64,000 bases of DNA, taken from the NCBI RefSeq assembly GCF_030124375.1, contig NZ_JASKLS010000005.1, forward strand, positions 124,001 through 188,000. Direction: 5' to 3'. A program made the translations under genes and the position numbers. Below are positions 24,578 to 33,148 of this stretch, piece by piece. The DNA is from Sinorhizobium sp. 6-70. Lineage in GTDB: Bacteria > Pseudomonadota > Alphaproteobacteria > Rhizobiales > Rhizobiaceae. Position 1 is the stretch's first letter. Each line of letters starts with the position of its first letter. The notes beneath the pieces were generated by a model. That model was not told the origin of the DNA, ran no database searches, and was given only the letters and a program-made list of their open reading frames with translations.

Positions 24578-26425
24578 TCAGTTGGTGCTGAACTTCTTCA
24601 CTTCCATGAAGTTCACTGCGTTGCCGCTGAAGCGTGCCGTATCGACGACGCGCACGCCACTCGTGAAGCCAGCGGCATAGACCGTTGTTGGCGCTGCGCG
24701 AAGGGTCTTGCTGACGAAGCGCGGCGCCTTGACCGGCTTCGAGAGGGTGGCGACGCGACCGGTCGAGAGAGCCCATTCCGAAATGATCTTCTGCGTCAGC
24801 TTCGGCTCGGTGCGGACAGACGAGCGGCTGGCCGCCTCGGCGTCCTGCCTCTTCGGCCGGCCGCCCTTTGCCGACACTTCGGCTTCGGTGTCAAAGGCGC
24901 TATCGAAGATCGTTTCCTTCGAGCTCGCATCCGAGCGAGGCGCATAGGCCGCCATTTCGATCGGCTGTGCGGTTGGTTCGGGTTCTGTCGTCGGCGCAGC
25001 AAGTGCGACGCGCGTCGCCGCCTGGGCAGCGGTGTCACGCGGCGCCCCGGCGGACGCTACGACCGTACGATCCGCGAAAGCCGGGACACCAACCTCAGCT
25101 TCGGCAACGGCCGCAAGCGCGGCTTCCCCGGCCGGACGCATCCCCGGCACCGGCACGAAACCGAGCGCCTCAGCATCTTCGGCTGCGGCGTCGGCGGACG
25201 CCACAAGCGTTCCGTTGGCTATCAGCGCATTCATATCGCGACGGTCAAGCATCTGCGGAACCGGCACCTTCAGCGTGCTGAGATCCGCATATTCCGATGG
25301 CACCGCCGGCGTCTGCTGCATGGCCGCAGCCAGCGCCTCCTGGGCGTTGTTTTGCGCGGGCGCGACAAGCGCAACCGCTACCCCGCCATTTGCCGGCGCA
25401 TCTTTGAAGGCCGGCCGGGCGGCCGGAACCGGTGCATTGATGTCCTGCTGTTCTTCCGCGGTCTGGCCGGCGACCGAACCTGCGACGCCCGGAAGCGCCT
25501 CCTGCCCTGCCGTCTGAGCCTTGGCCGGAGCCTCGCTTTCGCCGTCGTCCGCCGCGCCGGCGGCGATTGCCTCTGGTTCTTCATCTTCGTCGCCGCCACC
25601 GCCGAAGAGCATGGCGAAGAGATTCCCGCTGCGCTTGCCGCGGGCAACGTCACCCGGTCCCTTGGCACCGCCGCCGGCAACCTCGATCGCCGACGCGCCG
25701 ACACGCCGCTTGTAATCGGCAACAGCCTGCTGATAGCCCGGCAACGGCTTGCCGTCAGACGGTACGTGCATGGTCTTGCCGTCAGGGAAGAGACGTGCGA
25801 GCTCGTTGCGGGTCATGCGCGGCCACGCGCGCACGCCGCCGACGTCCATGTGGACGAAGGGAGAGCCGGAGGTCGGATAATAGCCGACACCACCCACCTG
25901 GAATTTCATGCCGATTTCGCGGAGCGACTTGAGCCTCACGTCAGGCAGGTAGAAATCCATCGCCTTGCCGAGCATATGCTGGCTCTTCTTGGCGACGCCT
26001 TTGGAGCGGGACCGCAGCATGCTGTTCGTGGAGGGAGAGCGATAGGCGGAAACGACGTGAATATAGTCGCGCGAACCGCTCTTCTGGTAGACCTCCCAGA
26101 CGAGATCAAGAAGCCGCGGGTCCATCCTCGTCGGCTCGTTGCGCCGCCAGTCGCGCAGAAAACGGTTGATCTGCTGCAATCCCTTCGAATCGTAGCGGCC
26201 GTTGCGCTTAAAGGTGATCTGCGCCTTTTCCTTGGTATGGATGAAATAAAGCTTCAAAGTCCGGGTCTGACCGGCCGCCTCGACCGGAGGCGCCATGCCA
26301 GGCGTGACGAGGGACGCCGCCAAAGCGATGGAGGCAAGAACCTGCGGCGCCTTGCGGGCAATCGCCGAACAGACTCTGCGCGCCAAGAAGCCGGCTGGCT
26401 TCTTCAAACCGAACAAATTTGGCAT
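24578..26425 (-). CDS. DUF882 (peptidase M15-like) cell-wall protein with long disordered tail
   Basis: A 615-residue exported protein. After a signal segment (about residues 15-50, VLASIALAASLVTPGMAPPV) comes a DUF882 domain (about 55-215) with IHVVSAYRSPSTNSMLRS, SQHMLGKAMDFYLP and SPFVHMDVGGVRAW: the His and Asp residues match the zinc site of M15 D,D-carboxypeptidase-like (VanY/YcbK) enzymes. The remaining 400 residues are alanine/proline/glutamate-rich and probably disordered, unusual in length for the family. It is likely to act on peptidoglycan peptides. A 17-bp palindrome lies in its promoter region. Confidence 0.85.
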   Translation of the reverse strand: MPNLFGLKKPAGFLARRVCSAIARKAPQVLASIALAASLVTPGMAPPVEAAGQTRTLKLYFIHTKEKAQITFKRNGRYDSKGLQQINRFLRDWRRNEPTRMDPRLLDLVWEVYQKSGSRDYIHVVSAYRSPSTNSMLRSRSKGVAKKSQHMLGKAMDFYLPDVRLKSLREIGMKFQVGGVGYYPTSGSPFVHMDVGGVRAWPRMTRNELARLFPDGKTMHVPSDGKPLPGYQQAVADYKRRVGASAIEVAGGGAKGPGDVARGKRSGNLFAMLFGGGGDEDEEPEAIAAGAADDGESEAPAKAQTAGQEALPGVAGSVAGQTAEEQQDINAPVPAARPAFKDAPANGGVAVALVAPAQNNAQEALAAAMQQTPAVPSEYADLSTLKVPVPQMLDRRDMNALIANGTLVASADAAAEDAEALGFVPVPGMRPAGEAALAAVAEAEVGVPAFADRTVVASAGAPRDTAAQAATRVALAAPTTEPEPTAQPIEMAAYAPRSDASSKETIFDSAFDTEAEVSAKGGRPKRQDAEAASRSSVRTEPKLTQKIISEWALSTGRVATLSKPVKAPRFVSKTLRAAPTTVYAAGFTSGVRVVDTARFSGNAVNFMEVKKFSTN

Positions 26426-26529
26426 TCAATCCCCGTCCGACGGACAACCGTGCTTTGTTGTCTCAGATGACTGTCAAATAAGGTGACAGCATGGCAATTA
26501 TGCCACAGTAGTCACCGCCCCTTATAATA

Positions 26530-26546
26530 TAGTGAACAGTTCACTA
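26530..26546. promoter_or_regulatory. perfect 17-bp palindrome in the DUF882 promoter region
   Basis: TAGTGAACAGTTCACTA, 8-bp arms around one central base, 105 bp upstream of the DUF882 start. On the minus strand it overlaps the spacer between a TTGTTA-like -35 and a TTATAA-like -10, the position of a repressor operator. TetR-family sites often look like this; the regulator is not identified. Confidence 0.5.
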
Positions 26547-26605
26547 ACAAGGTCTAAACGGCGGTGCCCCAATTGCACGGCTAATGAGGCGTGAATGCGT
26601 CGAAT

Positions 26606-28150
26606 TTATGCGGCCTCACGCAGCGGATCGTCGGGGTCGATGCCGTAATCCTTGAGCTTTCGATAGAGTGTCGAGCGGCCGATGCCGAGTTTTCGCGCCA
26701 CTTGACTCATCTGTCCGCGGTAGAACTTCAAGGCAAAGCGAATCAGTTCCTCCTCGACCTCGGCCAGCTTGCGGACATCGCCACCCTCATCGACGCTGGC
26801 GATGGCGTTCTCCAGACGGTTGTCTGGCATCTGCTCCCGGGACACCGGTTGCTCCGCGACCTTCAAATCAGCATGAGCGCTCGACGCATAACCGCCGGCC
26901 GCCGGGACGCGCTCGGGCCCGGCCTCGCCCCACGAGAAGCCGGAGCGATCGGCGACGACGTAGCCGGGTATCTGGGTCGCGATCTGCGGAAAATCCTTGA
27001 CCGTGAGTTCGTTGCCCTCCGCAAGCACCACGGCGCGGAAAATCGCGTTCTCGAGTTGGCGGATGTTGCCCGGCCAATCGTAGGCCGTCAGCAGCGCCAT
27101 CGCGCCGCTCGAGACCGTCAGCGGCTGATTGAGCCTCTGCTCGGCGGCAAAGCGCTCCACGAAGGCGCGCACCAGCACCGGGATATCTTCCTTGCGCCGG
27201 CGCAGCGCCGGAATGGTGATCGGGAAGACATTGAGGCGATAATAAAGATCTTCCCGGAACCGTCCTTCACGCACCTCGTTGATGAGGTCCTTGTTGGTGG
27301 CCGAGATCAGTCGGACATTGACCTTTTGCGGATGGCGCGCGCCGACAGTCTCTATTTCGCCCTGCTGAACGGCGCGCAAGAGCTTGACCTGAACGTCAAG
27401 CGGCAGATCGCCGATCTCATCGAGGAAGAGCGTTCCGCCATCCGCATCGACGAACTTGCCGGTGTGCTTTTCGGTTGCGCCGGTGAAGGCGCCCTTTTCA
27501 TGACCGAACAGGATGCTTTCGACCAGATTGTGTGGGATCGCGCCGCAATTGACGGTGACGAATGGTTTGCCGGCCCGGTCGCTCGCCGATTGGATCGCGC
27601 GCGCCACCATCTCCTTGCCGACGCCGGATTCGCCTTCAAGCACGATCGGGATATTGGACTGCGCGGCACGGCGGGCGAGGTCGATAACCCGGATCATCGC
27701 CGGGCTCGCCGACACGATGTCGTCGAAACCAACCGCACCCCCGCGCGACCGACGCGACGTCTTCACCTTGCCGTCGCGATGCGCCATTTTCAGCGCGTTG
27801 CCGATCGCGACCGCGAGCCGCTCCGGCGATACCGGCTTGACCAGGAAGTCGAAAGCCCCGGCCTGCATCGCGTGGACAACCGTTTCGATGCCACCCTGTC
27901 CGGTCTGCACGATCACGGGCGTATCAACGCCGCGTTCGGCAAGCGCCTCAAGAAAACCGTGGCCGTTCATCTCGGGCATCAGGAGGTCGAGCAGGATGAC
28001 GTCGATGATACCGCCCTTGCGCACCAGCAATTCGAGTCCGCTGCGCCCGTTGTCGGCGAGATGCGCGACGTGACCCAGCCGTTCGATCATGTTCGTCAGC
28101 AACCGGCGCTGAACCGGATCGTCATCGATGACGAGAATATGTGATGTCAC
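26606..28150 (-). CDS. tacA: sigma-54-dependent response regulator, TacA/NtrC type
   Basis: A 514-residue three-domain activator. The receiver domain (1-120) carries the phospho-acceptor D55 in LLDLLMPEMNG; the AAA+ domain (about 142-380) has Walker A GESGVGKE at 173-180 and the sigma-54-contacting GAFTGA at 220-225; a Fis-type helix-turn-helix (AFKFYRGQMSQVARKLGI region) closes the protein. No kinase gene is adjacent, as for Caulobacter TacA, which is fed by a phosphorelay. The start is GTG at 28150 with AGGAGGC upstream. The TacA identification rests on overall architecture and remembered S. meliloti gene order and is less certain than the family call. Confidence 0.8.
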   Translation of the reverse strand: MTSHILVIDDDPVQRRLLTNMIERLGHVAHLADNGRSGLELLVRKGGIIDVILLDLLMPEMNGHGFLEALAERGVDTPVIVQTGQGGIETVVHAMQAGAFDFLVKPVSPERLAVAIGNALKMAHRDGKVKTSRRSRGGAVGFDDIVSASPAMIRVIDLARRAAQSNIPIVLEGESGVGKEMVARAIQSASDRAGKPFVTVNCGAIPHNLVESILFGHEKGAFTGATEKHTGKFVDADGGTLFLDEIGDLPLDVQVKLLRAVQQGEIETVGARHPQKVNVRLISATNKDLINEVREGRFREDLYYRLNVFPITIPALRRRKEDIPVLVRAFVERFAAEQRLNQPLTVSSGAMALLTAYDWPGNIRQLENAIFRAVVLAEGNELTVKDFPQIATQIPGYVVADRSGFSWGEAGPERVPAAGGYASSAHADLKVAEQPVSREQMPDNRLENAIASVDEGGDVRKLAEVEEELIRFALKFYRGQMSQVARKLGIGRSTLYRKLKDYGIDPDDPLREAA

Positions 28151-28184
28151 GAAAGCCTCCTGCTCTGGACACGCAGTACTCTTT

Positions 28185-28225
28185 GGCCAACCTCATGTGC
28201 CAAATCATGCCAGCTATTCGTGCCA
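28185..28225. promoter_or_regulatory. repeated TGCCA motifs upstream of the tacA-like gene
   Basis: GGCCA at 28185 and TGCCA at 28198, 28208 and 28221 (TGGCA on the coding strand) are spaced 13, 10 and 13 bp. They resemble half of a sigma-54 -24 element, but no correctly spaced TTGC box is present. They may be activator or repressor sites. Confidence 0.35.
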
Positions 28226-28337
28226 TAAAGGGCTGAACATCATGTTTTGAGAAAAGCTTGCATTTTATCCATTGGCGGCGATAGCAATGGGCCCCATATG
28301 GCTTGTTACCCCAGCCACCAATGCGAGAAATCCGAAG

Positions 28338-30212
28338 ATGCCGCTATCCGCTCGAATCCTTGCCGCTTCCGCCACTCACTCCGCGCTTCGTGCGACGGCC
28401 GGACAGGCGCATGGTGCCGCCGCCGACCTTGGCGATCTGCCGTCCTGGCGGCTTGAAGATCTTTACGCGTCCTCCACGTCGGAGGCATTCCGCTCCGACA
28501 TGGCCAAGGCGGAGGCCGACGCGATCGCCTTCGAGAACAAATGGAAGGGCAAGCTGACGGCGGCCGCCGGCAAGACCGGCGACGAGGGTATTGGTGCGGC
28601 GGTAAAGGAGTTCGAGGCGCTCGAGGATCTGATGGGGAGGATCGCCTCCTTTGCCGGGCTCACCTATTTCTCCGACACGTCCAAGCCGGCCAACGGCAAG
28701 CTCTACGGCGACGTCCAGTCGAAGCTCACCGACATGTCGGCGCATCTCCTGTTCTTCTCGCTGGAACTCAACCGCATCGAGGACGCCGTCATTGACGCCG
28801 CTCTGACAACGGACAGCCTTGCGGCACACTACAAGCCGTGGATCCTCGACCTGCGCAAGGACAAGCCCTATCAGCTCGAGGACAAGCTGGAGCAGCTTTT
28901 CCTCGAAAAATCGATGACCGGCGCGAGCGCCTTCAACCGCCTGTTCGACGAAACCGTCGCGGCGCTCACCTTCAATGTCGACGGCGAGGCGTTGCCGCTC
29001 GAGGTTGCGTTGAACCTTCTGCAGCATCCCTCGCCGGACACCCGCAAGAAGGCGGCCATGGCGCTCGCCGAAACCTTCAAGGCGAATATCCGCACCTTCA
29101 CGCTGGTTACCAATACGCTTGCCAAGGACAAGGAAATCTCCGACCGCTGGCGCGGCTTCGCGGACATCGCCGACAGCCGCCATCTCGCCAATCGCGTCGA
29201 ACGGGAGGTCGTGGACGCGCTGGCCGCTGCGGTGAAGGCGGCCTATCCGCGCCTCTCGCACCGCTACTACGCCATGAAAGCGAAATGGCTCGGCATGGAG
29301 CAGATGGATTTTTGGGACCGTAACGCCCCGCTCCCCGAAACGCCTAACGCCGTCATTCCATGGAACCAAGCGAAGGACACGGTGCTCTCCGCCTATCACG
29401 CCTTCGCTCCGGAAATGGCGACGATCGCCCGCCGTTTCTTCGATGACCGCTGGATCGATGCACCCGTCCGCCCCGGCAAGGCGCCCGGCGCCTTCGCCCA
29501 TCCGACGGTTCCCTCCGTCCATCCCTACGTGCTCGTCAATTACATGGGCAAGCCGCGGGACGTGATGACGCTTGCCCACGAGCTCGGCCACGGCGTGCAT
29601 CAGGTGCTCGCCGGCGCCCAGGGCGCGCTGATGGCTTCGACGCCGCTGACGCTTGCCGAAACCGCCTCCGTCTTCGGCGAGATGCTGACGTTCCGCGCGC
29701 TCCTCGACCAGACCAAGGACAAGCGCGAGCGCAAGGCGATGCTCGCACAGAAGGTGGAGGACATGATCAATACGGTCGTGCGCCAGATTGCCTTCTATGA
29801 ATTCGAGCGCAAGGTCCACACCGCCCGCAAGGACGGCGAGCTCACCGCCGACGACCTTGGCGAAATGTGGCTTTCGGTTCAGACGGAAAGCCTCGGTCCC
29901 GCGATCCGGATCTCCGAAGGCTACGAGACCTATTGGGCCTATATCCCCCACTTCATCCACTCGCCCTTCTACGTCTATGCCTACGCCTTCGGCGATTGCC
30001 TCGTGAACTCGCTCTACGCCGTCTATCAAAAGGCCGAGAAGGGCTTCCAGGAGAAATATTTCGAACTCTTGAAGGCCGGTGGGACCAAGCATCATTCGGA
30101 ACTGCTGGCGCCCTTCGGCCTCGATGCGACCGATCCGTCGTTCTGGGCGCAGGGACTGTCGATGATTGAGGGGCTGATCGACGAACTGGAGGCGCTTGAT
30201 AAGGCGGCCTAA
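28338..30212 (+). CDS. pepF: oligoendopeptidase F, M3B zinc metallopeptidase
   Basis: A 624-residue cytoplasmic peptidase of the PepF family, cleaving short peptides. The zinc site MTLAHELGHGVHQ lies near residue 415, with the downstream glutamate in AETASVFGEMLTF. The family N-terminus GDLPSWRLEDLYASSTSEAF is at about residue 33. The frame is open upstream, but MPLSARILAAS at 28338 is chosen because earlier codons are not family-like; the first 30 residues are still poorly conserved. There is no signal peptide. It is followed closely by a partial RIME element. Confidence 0.92.
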   Translation: MPLSARILAASATHSALRATAGQAHGAAADLGDLPSWRLEDLYASSTSEAFRSDMAKAEADAIAFENKWKGKLTAAAGKTGDEGIGAAVKEFEALEDLMGRIASFAGLTYFSDTSKPANGKLYGDVQSKLTDMSAHLLFFSLELNRIEDAVIDAALTTDSLAAHYKPWILDLRKDKPYQLEDKLEQLFLEKSMTGASAFNRLFDETVAALTFNVDGEALPLEVALNLLQHPSPDTRKKAAMALAETFKANIRTFTLVTNTLAKDKEISDRWRGFADIADSRHLANRVEREVVDALAAAVKAAYPRLSHRYYAMKAKWLGMEQMDFWDRNAPLPETPNAVIPWNQAKDTVLSAYHAFAPEMATIARRFFDDRWIDAPVRPGKAPGAFAHPTVPSVHPYVLVNYMGKPRDVMTLAHELGHGVHQVLAGAQGALMASTPLTLAETASVFGEMLTFRALLDQTKDKRERKAMLAQKVEDMINTVVRQIAFYEFERKVHTARKDGELTADDLGEMWLSVQTESLGPAIRISEGYETYWAYIPHFIHSPFYVYAYAFGDCLVNSLYAVYQKAEKGFQEKYFELLKAGGTKHHSELLAPFGLDATDPSFWAQGLSMIEGLIDELEALDKAA

Positions 30213-30216
30213 GCCG

Positions 30217-30279
30217 CTACAGCGCCGTGCGTCTTTCAGACGCACAAAGGCCGCTGTAGCACTTTGAATAGCGACATGC
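30217..30279. repeat. RIME1-like element, partial copy 8 (first palindrome only)
   Basis: CTACAGCGCCGTGCGTCTTTCAGACGCACAAAGGCCGCTGTAGC plus the link ACTTTGAAT; the second palindrome is missing. It begins 5 bp after the pepF stop. Confidence 0.75.
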
Positions 30280-30318
30280 CCCAGCGGCCCGATGTTGAAC
30301 GGACGACGACCAGCTTCG

Positions 30319-31476
30319 ATGATCGAGAATGCGCCCTATGTCCTTTTCCGGGACGACAGCGAAAACCGGACGACGGTTTTCGCCGAACCTTCGCGCGTGA
30401 TCACGGCGCGGACCCGAGGCGAGTTCCGGCACGGCCTTGCGGAACTCGAAAGCGCTCATCGCGCCGGAAAGTGGCTCGCCGGCTATATGGCCTATGAGGC
30501 AGGCCACCTCTTCGAAGAAAAGCTTGAGCCCTTCGCCGAGGAGAACCGCGAAACGCCGCTTATGTCCTTCGGCGTCTTCGATGCGCCCGCGGAAGGTCAT
30601 CCTCTTGGCGAACCGCAACGACGGATGGAAAACGAGCCCTTCCTCTCAGAACCTCGCGCCGGTTGGGATTTTCCCGCCTACCGCGCCCGGTTCGAACGCC
30701 TGCATCAGCACCTGCGCCAGGGGGACTGCTACCAGGCGAACCTGACGATGCCGATCCATGCATGCTGGTCGGGCGACCCGCGCGCGGCCTTCTGGTCGCT
30801 GATCGAGCGCCAGCCCGTGAAATACGGGGCGCTTGTGGCGCTCGACGGCCCGATTCTCCTTTCGCGCTCACCGGAACTGTTCTTCCGCGTCGACGCCGAC
30901 GGCTGGATCGAAACGCATCCGATGAAGGGCACGGCGCCGCGTGGCAAGACGGGCGAGGAGGACGCGGCGATCATCGCCGCGATGCGGGCAGACGAAAAGA
31001 CCCAGGCCGAAAACCGGATGATCGTCGACCTCTTGCGCAACGACATTTCCCGTGTCACCGCGGTCGGAACGCTAGACGTTCCAAAGCTTTTCGACGTCGA
31101 AACCTATCCAACCGTTCATCAGATGGTGAGCCACGTCAGGGCCAGGCTTCGGCCCGACACCGGCATCGCCGATATCTTTGCGGCTCTCTTTCCCTGCGGT
31201 TCCATCACCGGCGCGCCAAAAATCCGGGCGATGGAAATCCTTCATGACCTGGAAAGCGGGCCGCGCGACGCCTATTGCGGCGCCATCGGCTTCATCGCCC
31301 CGGGCGGGGTCATGCGATTCAACGTGGCGATCCGCACAATTTCTCTGTTTCCGGACGGCCGGGCGATCTTCAACGTCGGCGGCGGAATCGTGTTCGATTC
31401 GAAGGCCGAGGCCGAATATGACGAATGCCTGCTGAAGGCGCGCTTCGCCGTGGGCGACGCCGAGATCGCGCGATGA
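30319..31476 (+). CDS. pabB: aminodeoxychorismate synthase component I
   Basis: A 385-residue chorismate-utilising enzyme making 4-amino-4-deoxychorismate for folate. Catalytic-domain motifs are present: GDCYQANLTMPIHA near residue 145, PMKGTAPRGKTGEED, DLLRNDISRVTAVGTL and ITGAPKIRAMEILHDLESG, ending in GGGIVFDSKAEAEYDECL. No fused glutamine amidotransferase domain is present. The stop overlaps the start of the following aminotransferase class IV gene by ATGA, the usual pabB-pabC coupling. The ATG at 30319 (MIENAPYVLFRDD) is chosen over an upstream TTG. Confidence 0.92.
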   Translation: MIENAPYVLFRDDSENRTTVFAEPSRVITARTRGEFRHGLAELESAHRAGKWLAGYMAYEAGHLFEEKLEPFAEENRETPLMSFGVFDAPAEGHPLGEPQRRMENEPFLSEPRAGWDFPAYRARFERLHQHLRQGDCYQANLTMPIHACWSGDPRAAFWSLIERQPVKYGALVALDGPILLSRSPELFFRVDADGWIETHPMKGTAPRGKTGEEDAAIIAAMRADEKTQAENRMIVDLLRNDISRVTAVGTLDVPKLFDVETYPTVHQMVSHVRARLRPDTGIADIFAALFPCGSITGAPKIRAMEILHDLESGPRDAYCGAIGFIAPGGVMRFNVAIRTISLFPDGRAIFNVGGGIVFDSKAEAEYDECLLKARFAVGDAEIAR

Positions 31477-32099
31477 CGGATTTTTCTCTGATCGAGACGT
31501 TACGCTTCGAGCCGAAGACCGGCTTCGTCCGGCTGCGGCTGCATCTCGCGCGATTGACGCGCTCGGCAAGGCGGTTGGGCTTTGCCAGCGCAGAGGCTGC
31601 AGAAGCGCAGCTGAAGGATGCCGTTCGCGGCGCCGCAGGCCCGCTGCGGGTCCGCCTGACCCTTGACCGCAACGGCGCCATCGCCGTGACCACCGCTCCC
31701 TTTACCGCCCTCCCCGATGATACCGTCTGGCGCGCGCGGATCGCTGCCGCACGACTCGATTCAAGCAACCGGCTGCTTCGCGTAAAGACGACACGGCGCG
31801 AAATCTTCGAGGCTGCGCGCGGCGAGTTCACGCCGGAGGAGGCCGACGAGGTCATCCTGCTCAATGAAAAGGGCGAGGTTTGCGAAGGCACGATAACCTC
31901 CGTCTTCGTCGATGACGGAAGCGGCATGCTCAAAACGCCGCCGATCAGTTGCGGCCTGCTTGCCGGCGTGCTGCGCACCGACCTCATCTGCCAGCGACGC
32001 GCGCGTGTTTCGCGGCTCTCGCCGGCCGATCTTGAAAGCGGGCGCCTCTATCTCGGCAATTCGCTACGAGGTCTGATCCGGGCAAAACTCGGGGTCTGA
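31473..32099 (+). CDS. pabC: aminotransferase class IV, probable aminodeoxychorismate lyase
   Basis: A 208-residue PLP enzyme of fold type IV. The likely PLP lysine is in RLLRVKTTRREIFE, and ADEVILLNEKGEVCEGTITS is the class IV signature (glutamate and threonine contacts). It is shorter than E. coli PabC (269), as in many alphaproteobacteria. Coupling to pabB through ATGA overlap makes lyase activity (pyruvate release to give p-aminobenzoate) the natural role. The 3' end overlaps the convergent diguanylate cyclase gene by 36 bp. Confidence 0.82.
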   Translation: MTDFSLIETLRFEPKTGFVRLRLHLARLTRSARRLGFASAEAAEAQLKDAVRGAAGPLRVRLTLDRNGAIAVTTAPFTALPDDTVWRARIAAARLDSSNRLLRVKTTRREIFEAARGEFTPEEADEVILLNEKGEVCEGTITSVFVDDGSGMLKTPPISCGLLAGVLRTDLICQRRARVSRLSPADLESGRLYLGNSLRGLIRAKLGV

Positions 32100-33020
32100 G
32101 CCTGCGAGCGTATAGCGTTTCACGCGGTCGCGCCCTTCCCTCTTGGCAAGATAGAGCGCCTCGTCCGCGCGGGCATAGATATCGTTGACGCTGTCCCCGT
32201 CGCGATATTCCGCAAGCCCCACCGAGCAGGTGTAGTAGAACTCCGGGATGTTCGAAAGCGGGCGGGCGCTGCGCACCTTGTCCAGCACCCGATCGAGGAT
32301 GAGATGACTCTCGCTGACCGTCGTGTCGGGCAGGATCAGCATGAACTCCTCGCCGCCGATTCGGCCGAAGCAGTCTGAACGGCGGACGATCGCCTGCATC
32401 TGCCGGGCGAAATCGAGCAGAACTTCGTCGCCGCGCTGGTGGCCATAGCGGTCGTTGATCGCCTTGAAGTAATCGATATCGATGATCGCCACGCAACCCC
32501 ACATGTCCGGATTGCCGGTGCAGTTCGTGATGAAGTCGGTAAGTCTGTCCATCGTATAGCGCCGGTTCGGCACGCTGGTGAGCTCGTCCACCTGCGACGC
32601 CCGTACCGCCAAATCGCGGTCCTGCCGCAGCTCGCGTTCCTCGGCGCGAATCGAGGTGATGTCGACGGCGATGCAGAGCATGCAACCATTGGCATCGACC
32701 GTCTCGGTCATCCACAGCCAGCGGCCATCATGAAGGTCGGTTTCAAGCGCGCGAAACGGTATCTTGCCGCGCCGATGGACCGTAGCCGCAATCCAGGTTT
32801 CGATGTCGTCCGTCTTCACCACCGTGCCCTTGCCGCAGGCATAGTTGCGCCGCATCAGATCGGCCCAGGTCGGAAAGTCGTCCGGTGCGAGATTGTAGGC
32901 GGCGCGAAATGCATCATTGGCAAAACACAAGCGGTCCTGCTGATCGTAAAGTGCGATCAATACCGGCGATCGGGCCTGCAGTTCCATCAAGGTCTGGAGA
33001 TGGTCGCCAGTTACGGTCAA
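32064..33020 (-). CDS. PAS-GGDEF diguanylate cyclase
   Basis: A protein of about 318 residues, predicted soluble. A PAS-like sensor (about residues 5-125, containing ARSPVLIALYDQQDRLCFAN) precedes a GGDEF domain (about 145-310). The active site is intact as GGEEF within RIGGEEFMLIL, and an allosteric RxxD site (RRSD) lies five residues before it, so it should make c-di-GMP with product inhibition. The frame is open to an ATG at 33083, but GGAGG directly before a TTG at 33020 fits better; the exact start is uncertain. The signal sensed by the PAS domain is unknown. Confidence 0.88.
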   Translation of the reverse strand: MTVTGDHLQTLMELQARSPVLIALYDQQDRLCFANDAFRAAYNLAPDDFPTWADLMRRNYACGKGTVVKTDDIETWIAATVHRRGKIPFRALETDLHDGRWLWMTETVDANGCMLCIAVDITSIRAEERELRQDRDLAVRASQVDELTSVPNRRYTMDRLTDFITNCTGNPDMWGCVAIIDIDYFKAINDRYGHQRGDEVLLDFARQMQAIVRRSDCFGRIGGEEFMLILPDTTVSESHLILDRVLDKVRSARPLSNIPEFYYTCSVGLAEYRDGDSVNDIYARADEALYLAKREGRDRVKRYTLAGSDPEFCPDQTS

Positions 33021-33148
33021 TCTCAATCCCTCCGAGCAGACACATTCGGGAAATGCAATTACAGCAGGAATATACAAGTGCAAGAGCTATAACACGAATC
33101 GCTTGTGACCGAATGCCCGCCATGCCAATGGAAGGGAAATATGGTTAA

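Noticed and set aside
28198..28225. Sigma-54 promoter for the tacA-like gene
   Set aside because: TGGCA elements are present, but the TTGC -12 box is not at the required spacing.
28344..30245. 633-codon open frame antisense to pepF
   Set aside because: pepF carries a clear zinc-protease motif; the antisense frame has no start context or family features.
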